Below are positions 33,869 through 47,624 of a stretch of DNA of 64,000 bases, piece after piece. How positions within the stretch are numbered: the first letter of the stretch is position 1; the number at the start of each line of letters is the position of its first letter. The translations under genes and the position numbers were made by a program. Under the pieces are notes generated by a model. The model worked only from the letters and a program-made list of their open reading frames with translations, ran no database searches and had not been told where the DNA came from. The stretch lies in NCBI GenBank assembly GCA_026225945.1, contig JAMJFZ010002307.1:10281501-10345500 (forward strand), written 5' to 3'. The stretch is from Cricetomys ansorgei. Taxonomy: Eukaryota > Chordata > Mammalia > Rodentia > Nesomyidae.

Positions 33869-36800
33869 CAGACCTACAGTTGGCATTATAAAAAAAAAAT
33901 GGAGAGAACTCAAAGCATTTCTATGAAGATGAGAAATGAGGCAAAGGTGTCCATTTTTTCCACTCTTGTTGCTAAAATGTTGGAATCTTAGCTACAGCAG
34001 TAAAACAAGAGAGGGAAATACATGAAATACAAATAGGAAAGGAAGGAGTCAGAGCCTTCTATCTGTAAAAGTGGGGGTTCCAAATGCCTGTGCCCCTAAA
34101 GACTCCACTAGAAAACTCTTAGAGCTGCTGGACACTTTCAGAAAAGAGTCAGGATACAAACCTAGCATAAAGAAATCAATTGTCTTCTTATCTGCTAGTA
34201 ATAGTTATGCATATAAGAAATCAGGAGAACAAGCCCGTTCACAATTGCCAAGAATTATACTTTGGAATAAACTTAAATAAGTAAGTAAAAAGCCTCTACC
34301 ATATTAAACTTAAAGTACTGAAGAAAGAAGTTGAGAAAACACCAGAAAATTGAAAGATCTCAAGTGCTCAAGAATTAGAAGAATTGTCTAAAAATATCTC
34401 TCTTGTCAAAAACATTTTACAGATTCAATGCAAGCCACATCAAAATTACAATACCATTCTTCACAGAAATAAGAAAAAAACCTTAAGTTTTATATGGGAG
34501 CACAAAGACTCCAGATAATCAAAGTGACCAAAAAGAATAGTGCTGGAGGTATCACCATATCTGATTTGTTATCCTACAAAGCCATACTAAGAAAAACTGC
34601 CTGGTGCTGGCAGAAAAACAGATACATGAATCAACGAGATTGCATTGAAGACCCAGATATAAAGCCACACAGCTATAGTCACCTGAACTCAGACAAAGAT
34701 GTGAAAAATACACATCAGAGAAAATGCAGAAGAGAGCCTCCTCAACAGATGGTGCTGGGTAAATTGGATATCCACGTGTAGATAAATGAGACCAGATTCT
34801 TATCTCTCACCTGGCACAAAAAAAAAAAAAAAAAAAAAAAAGAAGAACCCTTAAGAGACCCAAGACCTGTATGTAAAACTGGGAACTCTGAAACTGCTAG
34901 TGGAAAGAGGAGAGAAAACACTTCAAGATACTGACATAGGCAAGGACTTTCTGAATAGGGTTCTAATGATCTAGGAATTAAGACTAATTAACAAGTGGAA
35001 ACTCAAAATTAAAAGCTTTTTACCGCAAAGGAAACAGTTAATTAAGAAGACATAGTGTTCAGAATAAGAGGAAAATCATTTATAACTATCCATTTGACAT
35101 AGGGTTAATAGCTATCACATACAAAAAACTAGCTATAGTAAATATCAAAAAAGCCCCAACCCTATCAATGAATAGGTTAATGAAATGAACAGACAGGTCT
35201 CAAAGGATGAAATACAGAAGTCAATAAATACACCCTCACCATTTTTCGCCCTTGGATTTCGTTCTCCCTATGTTAGAGTCTGCCCTGCTTCTCAAAATTG
35301 AAATTCACCACGGTATCAACGTAGTGGACATGGCATCCACATCCTAATATCCAGCGGTGTGACCTGTCTGGTCAGTGTGAAACTTCTGGAATCATAGTCC
35401 CACACTCTGTAATCTGTGGAAGCCCTTTGACAAGATGCCCGGAATAAGGTGTGTCTCGTGCACCTGCATGGTTCTAGAGCGTCTTGAGCTCCTTAAAACC
35501 CTGTTTTGGGTCAGAGTTAGCAACAGGAGGAGGAAGTAGGCAAGAATCTTCCTCCTCCTGTTCCCACCTCTTGAGCAGCTCCTCTCTGCTCTGTCTACAG
35601 ACTCTTGGGAATCCCATTTCTCGTAGTGTTCCTGCTCACCTCTTTTCTGTCTGTTGACTGATTGGATTTGTTTTAGGCCTCAGTGTTTTTCTTTTCCTTC
35701 CACAGAGAAATCACTCGATGGGCTGTGCCCTCATGGGGCCCTCGTGCACATACTCCACCTTCCAGATGTAGTAAGTACTTTGGTTGACTATTAAATGATT
35801 AGACGAACAACAGCGTTGTCAAGACAACATAGCGAGGCATGTTGGGGCCCTATCACTGCCATTTCCCTTCCCCCAGATAACTCCTCTTTTGGTCAGGGTG
35901 GTAACTGTAGGAGCTGCTCAGGTAGTCACTCACATTTGAGTGTGAGAAGGAACATGCTATGAGTGAGAACCCCAGCAGGAAAAAAGAAAGTCAGCAATCT
36001 TGAACACATGAGTTTCATAAATAAAAGTACCCAAAAGTATGGGCAGAGAGTAGGACACAGAGGAGAAAGGGAGTTTTAGTAGAATTCTGTGCTGTCATTA
36101 GTTTGGAACTTTGGGAAAACAACAAGGTGCTTATTTCCAATGCTTAATTGAAACTAATATAAATAATATGTTCTTTGTGTGACATCCTTAGCATCTTAGA
36201 CAGAAGCCTTCTATATATTCTAGAGTGGAATATCTTTTCCCGGCCATGGGAATCTTAGTCCCCAACCCTTCAATTCATTTCATTCAGTATAACTGGTTTG
36301 TTCTGCCAGATCATTCATTCCCCAGTTAAAACTCTTCTCCCATGCATTTCTCTCCTTTCCTCAGTCTTCTGAATTAATTTCATGAAGAAAATCATGTCTG
36401 AATTTTGTGTTGGAGAATAATGTCTTAGGGTTATTATTGCTGTGATGAAACACCGTGACCAAAAGCAATTTGGGGAGGACAGGGTTTATTTGGCTTACAT
36501 TTCCACTTCACTGTTCATCATCAAGTCAGGACAGGAGCTCAAAAAGGGCAGGAACATGGAGGTGGGAGCTGATGCAGAGGCCATGGAGGGGTGCTGCTTA
36601 CTGGCTTGCTCAGCCTGCTTTCTTATAGAACCCAGAACTACCAGCCCAGGGATGAATGGCACCAGCCACAATGGGTTGTGCTCTCTCCCTCATCAATCAT
36701 TGATTAAGAAAATGCCCTACAGGCCCTCCCACAGCTGGACCTTATGGAGGCATTTTCTCAATCAAGGATCCCACCTCTCAGATGATTCTATCTTGTGTCA

Positions 36801-39800
36801 AGCTGACACAAAACTAGTCAGCACAGGTAACATTTCAATGGACAGAAGTGAGGCAATAGCTCTCCAGTCAGGTAGAGGAAGAAGCAAGTGTAAAACGAAG
36901 AATTGGGGTGGTAAAGGAAGTTTGCAAGTATTTATAAGAACTGCAGTCTGGGGAATATACAGAAGGCTGATAAAGGCTAGAAAAATTACATTGACCGAAT
37001 TTGGTAGCTTACAAGAGAGGATCATCAAGTTGTACTTAATGAGACTGGCAGTAAACATCACTGAGACTGTCAACATGGGAGGGCAATGAAAAGCTCGTTT
37101 TGTTGCCTTGACACACAGAAGTTTTTCAAATCATTCCTTTTATTTTACGTTTATTTTATTAACCATCAACAGTTAATAAAAACTGTCAGCTGTGCAGGCG
37201 AAACACAGCAGAGACTGACAGTAGAAAAGACCACAGGAAATCAGAGGGGCCTGCCTCAGTCAAAGCTAGGAAGCAAGGGGACTGTCAGTTGATGATATTT
37301 GATAGCACTGAATGTGGAGGCGAGGGCTGGGAAGTAATCAGGTCAAAAGGCTGAAAGAAATGGGAAAAAAAAATCACACTGAAATTGGGGGGGCCAAGAG
37401 GAAAGGATAAAATTGAATTTAAAAACAAAGGATAAAACTGGAACACAAGCTTCAGATGGAAGCCACCGCCACTGGGGAGGCGGGAAGCACTGCTTGCCTT
37501 CTTCCGTTACACATGTCTTGAGCACACATGTGAGCTGGATAGATGGAGGCGAACCACCCAGATGCCATAGCCCCAGTTCAAGGAACTTGCAGCGGAATGG
37601 AGGAAAGCAGCGCCAACAACTACTCATCCCTAGGTGTCAGGGAGAGACTTTCCACGAGAAAGATTCAGTCACGAATCTGAGTGTTTTAGTAGGAGTCAGC
37701 CAGGGAGCCATGCTGGGGTCTGTCCTGGTTGAGTTCCTGACTGAGAAGGGACCTTGTTTGTCCAAAGAAGAATAAGAAGGTCCCTGCTGATGAAGGGCAG
37801 GGAGGCTCCAAACTCCGCAGCTTGATGCCCCTCTCAGAGACAGAGCCAAAAAGCAGGCACTGTGTGGAAAAGATGTTGCCTATGCCTCTGGTTCCACCAC
37901 AATTATGATGGCTCTTCTAGCTTGCCTTCTATTGCTCTGATAAGCTCCACGACCAACAGCGACTCGGGAAGGAATGGGTTTATTTCAGCTTACAGTTTAC
38001 AGTCTATAATGGGGAGAAGTCAGGGCAGGAACTCAAGGCAGGAGCTGATGCAGAGGCCACGGAGCAGTGCTGCTCACTGTCTTGCTCCCCAAGGCTTACT
38101 CGGCCTGCTTTCTTATACAACCCAGGACCTTATGCAACTCAGGGGTGATATTACCCACACTGGGCTGGGCCCTCCTACATCAATAATCAGTCCATAAATG
38201 CCCCACAGACTTGCCTATCATCCAACCTGATGGAGCCATTTTCCCAGTTGTCATGCTGTCTTCCCAGATGACTCCAGCTTGTGCCAAGTTGATGCATTAA
38301 AAAAAAAAAAAAAAAAAAAAAACAGCAGCCATGGGCTAGCTAACCTCTAGTTTCCACTCCTCCCCACTCCAAGCTCACAGTTCCCTGACCAAAGAGCATG
38401 AGAAGTCATTTGGAAATAAATCACAGAGACCAAATTATGTGGTCATTTTGCTCTAAACATAGACTACAGCTAATCGTGGTTACTTTTAAAGTCATCTGTA
38501 TGAGAATGTTAGCCACACGCTTGTGTTGCTAGCCCTATTCCAATCTTACCGTTTCTACGCATGGTGTGAAAGGGAAAGGGAGGGCTCTTCTCTGTGCTAT
38601 TGGAGTTAACTCTGGCACTGGTTCCTCTCTGACCTTCCGCACAGCCTTGACACCAAATTGAACTATCCCATGATCTCAGCCGGAAGTTTTGGCTTGTCCT
38701 GTGACTATAAGGAAACCCTTACCAGGATGCTGACTCCAGCCAGGAAGCTGATGTACTTCTTGGTGGATTTCTGGAAAGTCAATGATGCATCATTCAAAAC
38801 CTTCTCCTGGAACTCTTCGTATATCTACAAGAATGGTTCCGAGCCTGAAGACTGTTTCTGGTAAGGAAGGCTGTTCATCAGTGTATTGCCCTGAAGAAAT
38901 GCCACTTTTCATCTGGGACAGTGTTGAAAGAGACACCAGTTCACTTTCTTACTCATCGAAGGGGCAAAGTGAAAAAAGCCTATCATGAGAATATTGAGCA
39001 CAGGTTGCATTTGTAGCACTCTGTCTAGGTTTGAAAGTGAATTTTTGTTAGCCTTAAGGATTCTCTGTAGTAGTCTACCACTGTGGCAGCGCAGCAAACA
39101 GAACAAGGAGGCATATTCATATCTGCAAGCTCTGCCAGACCTCAGCAGAGGGAGCCACTGTCTTGCTGATGTCCTACTCGACAGTGGAACCCCGAGTGTC
39201 TGAGCGCAGGTGTTCTTATTCATTCAGAACTCCTCAGGTGTTCTGTTGATAGGACAAACAGATCCTGAGCAATCAAACACCCCCACAGAAATCCCACACC
39301 CGCAGACAATACAAAATGCCAAGGCCTAGGCATCCCTTTTTCCAACAGTGCACAAAAACAATTATTTTAAACACAACTAAAAATGAATTTCTACAACTCT
39401 CCTAAAGACAAATACATGATTTTGTTTACAAATATAGGGAAAAAAAATGAAAGCTGGAAGTTAATGTTTCCACGATACTGTGGAAGATATAACACTGGAG
39501 AATGTGCATTCTGCCTAAACCTAGAAGCAGATAGGAATTATGTATCTCACGTTTTCTCAGAGGGAAAGGGGCACAGGAGAGATCAGGAAAAACGGGTCTT
39601 ATTAAAAATTTTAAGTTGGACCTGCAAGATGGCTCAGTACGTAAAAGCAATTGCTGCCAAACTCAGTGACCTGACTTTGATCCCTGGGTCTCACGTGACT
39701 CACTCGGTGGAAGGAGAGAACCTATTCCTGCAAGTTGTCATCTGATTGCCACACACAAGCACTGTGACACATGAATATATGCGCACACACACTCACACAC

Positions 39801-42539
39801 ACACCACAACATAAATAAATAAAACATAATTTTAAAAAATCATAAGCCCGTGCAACTCCATTAACATATTTGGTTGTGGTCTGTGCCCGAGGAGGATACA
39901 GTTAGTTTGACCGTCTTTCCCCACAGAGGGCTTGGAGGGTTAAAATAGGGTGTCATCAGGCATGCACATCTGGGAACCTATGACAACCAACCACAGGAGC
40001 TCACCCTAGAAGCCTTGGTGTGAAACTGCGATATACAAACATCCTATTCACACAGGAGCAGACATAATTTCACCATCTCTGAAGTTCTGTACTATGCTTT
40101 CAGAGGTTTCTGGTTTGTAGTTCAGGTTAGAATCTTCCTGCCACAGCAGTAGGGAAACAGTACAGGGAGACCCTCAAATGTCTACAATTTGTACAAACAT
40201 ATAGAGTCCTTAAATTTTCCCCAGACTCTGCCTAGATTAGATAGCACATCCCAATGGTATCCTGGTGGGTACTGTCTATCAACAGAGCAACTGAGTGTTA
40301 GATGAAGAGTCCAGCCCAAGAATAAATACTGAGTTTAAAGGTGAAGTGGCCACAAGGAAATAAAGCTTCTAAGCGTCTCTTCTCTCTGCTCCAGGTACCT
40401 CAACGCTCTGGAGGCTGGTGTGTCCTATTTTTCTGAGGTGCTCAGCTTCAAGGAAATCTTGAGACGCAGCGAACAGTTCCAGGACATCTTAATGGGCCGT
40501 AACAGGAAGAGCAACGGTAAGAGGACACAGAGCTGCCCTCACAGCTGCTGCCAGCTCCCCCAGAGTCCTTTGGGCTAATCTATCTCTGTAACGTTGCTCT
40601 CGCTGCCTCTCGGTAGAGTTGCCCTCAGTGCCTGCCTACAAGCTGTGTATTTTTGAAGAACTTCATCATACTGTTATTTCTGATGACTGAAACCTAAGAC
40701 TCCGAGAGAACAGTGACAAAGTCACATACGGCAAACACTGATTCTCGCTATTCACGAGAATAGATGATAATGTCATAAACCAACTGAGGGCATGATTCAC
40801 TGTGGGTAAACCACATTTTAAATTCACTTCAATCTGTAACAGGGCAAAGTTTTTTCCATCTTGTCTCAGATGAAGCCATCTTTGGTTTCTAGCCCCCAGC
40901 CCTGAAAAGTCCTATGGGAAAGCACACGACCTTGTTCTAGAAATTCAGGGTCAAAATGCCCCAGCTAACTGCATGTTCTTGGCTCTTGTCAAACTGCTTG
41001 CTTGCTTCCCCCCGCAAGTGTCAATCATGATGCAGTTTTTCTGTGTTCTTTGTCTTTAAAAACTCTGGTAATATGTGTCGGGCTGATCTGTGAGAAGTGT
41101 TTCTCTCCGGGCAGTCTCCTGCCAGCTTAATACAGACTCTCAATTAACTCAAACATGGGTCATGTTTAGTGGTCTTTGGGTCTTTACCCCATAACAAATC
41201 CAATCTCAACCATGATCTGGTGGAGGAGACCATTGGTATATAGTCCCTCAGACAGAATCACAAGGCAAACAAAGACATCTCATTTGTCCTATGGAGCTGA
41301 AGGATAGGTGTGAACGGCTAATAGGTGAAAACATTCTCAACAGAGTGTTAGGTGATCTGCCTGCCATAGGGAATTCCCTTCCCAAGCAAGAGCATGTCAG
41401 GAGTAAGAATGAACTGTGATTGTTTCCTGTAAGGGAAGACCCTCACTTGGCAGGTTACCTGACATCATTCAAATAATCTTCTGCCATAAGTATTTCTTAT
41501 TTTAAGAGCTTACCAGTCAACCAAGAGGGGTGGGGAGCATAAAACCATTCATGATCCTAAAGAGTTCGCATTTCACCTGGGTGGCACAGCAAATAAAAAG
41601 ATCCAACAAAGACGAGCATGCCTTTCTTTAATCTCAGCATTTGGGAGGCAGTGTGAGGCCAGCCTGGTCTAGGTAGCAAATTCCAGAACAGCCATGGCTA
41701 CATAGTGAGACCCTGTCTCTAAACAACAATAGAAATTCAAGGAAATGTCCACTCAAAAGAAAGAAAGGAAGGAAGGAAGGAAGGAAGGAAGGGAGGAAGG
41801 AAGGGAGGAAGGAAGGAAGGGAGGAAGGGAGGAAGGAAAAGAAAGAAACAAGTAACAATCACAACAACAAATAACATGTTTCATTCAAATTCAGGAAACT
41901 GGTCATTCCCAGTTGATGTATATGTGATCGTTTATCATTTCTTGTCTTGCTTTCCAGTGATTGTTATGTGCGGCACACCAGAAAACTTCCGTAATGTGAC
42001 AACTAACGTGGCAGTGGCTGAAGACACTGTTGTTATCCTGATAGATCTGTTCAGGTCGGTACAACACTTGGGAAAGCCTCCTCCCTTCAGAAGAGAGCTT
42101 GCCAATGGCTACCAGAACATCCTTCTCTTCTTGTGTTGGGCAATCTCCCTGATGACCTCATTTGAACTAAAGTCTCCATCCTTTCTCATACCACCTTCGT
42201 GTTTACCTAATCATCTTAAGCAGGAATATATTCCTTGGCATCTGACATGCATCTAAACACCCAGTCCACTTATCTATGAGGTCTACTTAGCACACAGCAT
42301 CCTAATCTACAGGCTGATTTTAAGATCTTTGTCCAGAAAGTAATCAACCAACTAATAACTCAACAATCGTTTCCCTGGGAATATAGTTCTGACTTCTCTG
42401 CTTTAGTTGCTAATGGTCTTTAGCCTCAGATTATGTTTTCATCAGTCACCTTTGGAAGACTGAAGTTGCAGGCAACTGGATCTGATTTAGACAGATGGTC
42501 GTTTCCTCTTTGCCTCTGTGATACTGAGCAAAGAAAACC

Positions 42540-42586
<47 letters not shown>

Positions 42587-45500
42587 ACTATACTAACAAA
42601 CTGTACCAAAGTAATATGTTAGAGTAAACTTTGATGAGGTGCCACTCATACACCTGTGCCCCTTGTCCTGAAAGTATATCGTACGACTCAGCTTATCTAT
42701 CTGGACCATTAATCATTACCTGTGTGCCTTTAGACCAGAGTCATATACTGCTGTAGATTTCCAGTATTGCCTAGTCATCACCCGATACTAAACATACTTT
42801 TCCCCACATGAAAGAAAAGGGAGTACTCGATGTACAGTCCTGACTGACAGTTAAACATCCATGAAGATACATAACCCGTCTATCTAGCTCTTTAGCTGTA
42901 GAAGTGTAGGAAAGAGGTCAATGTTATCAGCATTTCGCTCCTGCCCTCACATTGATTTCCGTTGTTGGTTTTCTGGGAGAAGGGGTCATCAGTGTGGCCA
43001 ATTTGCTATGATTTCCTTTTCGGCCAGCTGTGCCGGCTTGCCTTTGTGACTCCCGTCCGAGGACACAAAGCTAAGTTTCAAGAGCAACATGAGATCTGAA
43101 ACTAAATCTAACCTGCCTTCAACTTCTGACATCTGAGATTCTGTTGAGTCCCCATGAGCATTTTGAGATTAAGCCACATTGGGAAATGAAAATCGGGGTG
43201 TCTGTTTTCAGGGTAAGTTCAATAATGTTAACATCGGAGCTAATGCAGTGGTCAGTGCAGAACAGACTGAATGTTAAATGATTTCATCCTAACTGCAGAA
43301 GTTCTGCGGTACACTATTTGCATATCAGAGCACCCACATGATTACGAAGCACAGAAACCCTAGGGTTTCCAGAGGACCCAGTGTGCAGTGTGCCTATTGT
43401 CTATGAGTTGATGGTACACATTCTGTGAGCTGATTAGTCCCATGTCAAGAAGCTTACAGTCTCAGCAAACAAGATCCATCTCAGACAAATTAGAAGGCAA
43501 GGACTGACCCCTGGAGTCGTCCTCTGACCGCCACAGGTGTGTAGCTGCGTTCACACACAAACACACATGAATGTGCACATACCAACATATGAATGTACAC
43601 ACACATTGTACATAACACACACACACACCAAGAGGCTTGCCCTTGTTAGAAAAAATGTCCTGCAATTCTGGGTCATTTTCTGCCATCGCCAGTTCAGCCC
43701 CGAGTGTATTCTAGCATTCTGTATTACTCTGCATTCTAGAAAGGAAGCTTAATGATATTTCTGTCCTTCATACCCAATATCTTCAACTTGTTTTGCACAC
43801 TTAAGGAAAAAGTTTTCCAGTAGAAATCAGGGGTCATTAGGTCTTAACAGCAAACACAAGCTCACATCTCCAAAGCCTGAAACATTCCCTCAACGAGTCG
43901 GTTCCTTCCCATATTCAGTTAATAAGAAGAGCTGTGTAAATTGTTATTCACCTGAGCTCACAGAGAAGGAAAGTGGACCTGGGTTAAAGTAGAAAGCATT
44001 GCCAGTTGTTAAAACAAACAAACAAACAAAACTAACTATTTTCAAAGCTTTTGCTACAGTTTGAATGAGTTGTAAAATGTCCATCTCTATTGGTGGAGCT
44101 AACTTTTATAAGGAACCTGTGTTTTTACTTTAGTAACCATTACTTTGAGGAGGATGCCGTAGCTCCTGAATATATGAACAATGTCCTCGTTCTGACATTG
44201 CCTCCTGAAAATTCCATCTCAAACACCTCTTCTTCCCTGAGGTTTTCACCGGTAAGTTGTATGTGTTTCTGTAAGTGTTCATTAAAGATAACACAGGGCA
44301 AGGTAATTAGTCTCTTACTTGAACCCAGATTCTTATATTTGCGAGTAATTTTTCTTTGCATGTGTATATGTGTCTATTGTGCAGATGTGTGTATGTGTGT
44401 GTGCACGGGCATGTGGAAGCCAAAGGTGAATATATCTTCCTCAATTGCCCTTTCCTGTATTATTTTATTTGCTTATTTGTTTATTTGGGTGTATATAAGA
44501 AAGAGGGAGAGAGAATGGATAGAAAGAAGGAAGAGAGAGGAAGAGAGGGAGGGAAAAGAAAAGAGGGAGAGAGGGAGGGAGGAGAGAGAGATAGAGAGAG
44601 AGAGAGAATGCCATCTGTGTGAGAATGTTTGCCAAGGCCAGAAGAAGGCGCTGATCCCTTAGAGCTGGAGTTATAGGCAGTTGTGAGCTACTGGGGTGCT
44701 GGGAACTGAACCCACGTCCTCTGTAAGAGCAGCAAATGCTCTTAACCTTTGAGGAATCTCTCCAGCCCTCTGTACTTTATTTTTTGAGACAGACTTCCTA
44801 GGTGGACCCAGAGCTCACTGATGCAGCTGACTAGCTGGCCAGAGAGCTCCAGGGCTTTCTCCATCCCTGCACTGGCCCCAGCACCAGCCCACCAAGTACA
44901 AGGATTACAGATGTGCGTCTCTGCACCTAGTCTTTGAGATGGGAGCTAGAGATCTGAACTCAGGTTCTCATGTTCCCGCGGCAAGTGCTTTACTGAAGGA
45001 GCCCTCTCCTCAGCCCCTGCAGGTACTTTTACTAATCCCACATCGATCAGTAGATGTCACCGATACCCACTATGTGTAGAAGCCCTGTCAAACCTCACGC
45101 TGTAGGTCACTGGGCTAGACTCTGAACTGTGACAGCAATGGACACGTCTACACATCAGAATGTGAGTCACCACATGGGAATACAGGAAGAAAGAGCCTTG
45201 CTACTGAGAGTCAGTCTCACACTCAGAAAAAGTAGAAATTAGATAGGAAAAAAAAAAAAAACTAAACTAAGAAGGTACCGAAACGTCCTCTATAGCCTAA
45301 AGCAATTCTTTCCTGTTGCTAGTACCTTCATTTTTGTTTAGAAGTAGACATTCCTAGGTGAAAAAGACATTACAGTGTTGTCTATCATAATGAAGTTGGT
45401 CATTGTCCAAAGGTGTGCCAGGAGAATCCTGGCACATGCCTATCATCTCAGCATCCTGTCTGGTTTGGCATTTGCACCAGAACAAGGGCATCCGTTTGCT

Positions 45501-47575
45501 CATAAATCATGGCCATTTTATTATACTGCAGAGATCCTGACTAAGACACGTTCGGCTCTGCCAACCACTGAGTTTTAGTGCAATGCAGTTTATCATCTGC
45601 CTTCTGTTCTCAGTTGAGAGAGGCTTGTGGAAAAGGGTGAAGGGGCAATCCAAGACAACCCCCCCAGACAGCTCTGCAATGGCAAGTGAAGGTCAAGGTC
45701 AAGGCCCTAAAGGCTGTAAGGAAGGATGAGCATCACCCTTTCCCTAGCCCATCTGTTCCAAGCACTCCTGTGGATGGCCCTGCCAAAATTAGGGTCTGTA
45801 TGCTCCCTTAATGCAAGGTCTTCACTGAATTCCGTTCATCCCATGAAATGATGACTTTTGTGGGCTGGTCACATGGCTCAGTGGCAAAGATGCTTGATCA
45901 GCTGAGTTTCATCCCAAGGTCCCACATGAGGAAAGGAGAGGCTTTAGTCCTGGAAGTCACCCTCTGAATACCACATGCATCCTCCCCCCAATAAATAAAT
46001 AAACCAACCAACAAATAAGTAAATAATGTAATGAAATGATGAGCTCAGCAAAAGAAACAGAAACTAGTAAGCAGGGGTTTGTTTTTCCTTTTAATACTTT
46101 CTGCAAAGTGTAATTCCAGGTGGTTAGAACTTGAACGGTTGTCTCTTGGCTCAGGCAGAAGCGAGGTCCAAAGTGCATGAGGAAACAGAACCTATCTGGC
46201 TTCAATGGGGCAAGAGCTTTCAGTTCATAATCCCGCAACAGCCATCACTCAGTGGGCGCAGAGGCAGAGGGATGCTACCTCTCACTGTTATTTTGCCAGG
46301 ACAGACATTTAGGGGCCTGAATTGATGCTCAGGTAGAACCATCTTCAAAGTACATTCAATGGTATCCACCAATCAAAACTCCTCACCTCCCACCCTGAGC
46401 ACTAGAGGACAGGAGTTTGTTTTCTGTGTTCTGTTTTTTCCCTTGACAGTCTAATGAAAACATTAACTTAAAGCAAATAACATTTCTGCATGAAGTCCTA
46501 TAAGGATCATGAAAATGCCGTATAACTTTCTTAGCTACAATTGTGTATTTTACCATCCACGAGAAGGAAGCATTACAGTTTCTAGATCCTACTCTAAAGA
46601 CAGGGTTCTTGCTTATTGACCCCATGAGAAAACAAAATTGTGACAGCAGACAGCAGAGCACTCACCCAAGGAGGTATTTCCCAGAAGTGTTCCTTAACAT
46701 CATAACTTCCAGCTCTCAGTGCTGTTTTATCTTTCTCCCTGATCCCTAAAACATTTTGCTCCAGGCTCAAGACCAAACCCCTTCCCTCTTTCCCATTAAA
46801 TGATTCTTTTTTTCTTTCTCATTCAGGCAAGAAATGACTTTTCTCTCGCTTACTTGGAGGGAACCTTGCTGTTTGGGCACATGCTAAAGATATTTCTTGA
46901 AAATAAGGAAGCTGTCAACTCTTCCAAATTTGCTCGTGCATTCAGGAATCTCACTTTTCAAGGTACTAGTCTCGTAAGAGCAAATAACAATAAAGTTGAA
47001 GAAATGCAGGCTTTGGGAGAGGGTGGAAGGAGACAGAGAGAGGCTTCCACATTCGATGCTTCAATTGCTAATGACCCTGGACCTCGATCAGAGAAAATGT
47101 CACTGCATAAACTTTGGGGCATATTATAATGCATAACCAGACCTCAGTTTATACTACAGACTTGCATATCTGTGGGGTGTTGCAGAATGAGCATGCAGCT
47201 TGGGGACAGTGTTCACAAGCAGGCTTTCACAGAATATTGTTATAAATGATGTTCTGCCTGCTCTCAGAAGGAAGATAAATATTTGCAGTTTATGCTTCTC
47301 TTTTTTTAAACTAGCACAAAAGATATAATTACAGCATTTTCGAATGAAGTATGTTCTAGTAGAATCTCCTTGAGCCTCCTGGTCCCCTAACCCTAACTTG
47401 TAACCTGTACCCAAGGCTCCTTTCTGCTCTCATGTCACAGGTTCGTTTTCGTAGTTTTATTTTTATCTCTTTATGTCTTAAGATATCTCCCTCTCTTTCA
47501 AGGGAACTGAACTGTATTAAACCTTTCATGACACTTTCCCAAATCCTTCATGACAACACCACCCAAAACAGCGCA

Positions 47576-47624
<49 letters not shown>

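Larger units (their letters stand above)
32088..35705 (+). other. GUCY2C intron 2
   Basis: 3.6 kb, phase 0. Mostly an L1 fragment with inserted B4 and hAT elements. The last 450 bp before exon 3 is GC-richer single-copy-looking DNA with nothing recognised. Confidence 0.85.
35771..38644 (+). other. GUCY2C intron 3
   Basis: 2.9 kb, phase 2. It has two family A repeats. The stretches 35771-36425 and 36830-37915 show no recognised element; the 215-codon frame at 36442-37089 is largely repeat-derived. Confidence 0.85.
38861..40394 (+). other. GUCY2C intron 4
   Basis: 1.5 kb, phase 2. It holds an antisense solo LTR and a B3 SINE. The last 550 bp before exon 5 show nothing recognised. Confidence 0.85.
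40517..41957 (+). other. GUCY2C intron 5
   Basis: 1.4 kb, phase 1. 40517-41600 shows no recognised element; a B1-like SINE and a (GGAA)n tract follow, ending about 110 bp before exon 6. Confidence 0.85.
44252..46826 (+). other. GUCY2C intron 7
   Basis: 2.6 kb, phase 0. It holds B2, B4 and B3 SINEs and a GA tract. 45020-45855 and 46020-46826 show nothing recognised. Confidence 0.85.

Noticed and set aside
32440..35235. Active LINE-1
   Set aside because: Only broken ORF2 segments remain, interrupted by B4 and hAT insertions; no ORF1 or 5'UTR.
36442..37089. 215-codon open frame in intron 3
   Set aside because: Its first two-thirds is the family A repeat; the same region is broken by stops in the other copies.
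42055..42256. Continuation of GUCY2C exon 6 as normal coding sequence
   Set aside because: The sequence past the donor has no counterpart in the family, whereas exon 7 continues the protein in the right phase; kept only as a possible retention product.
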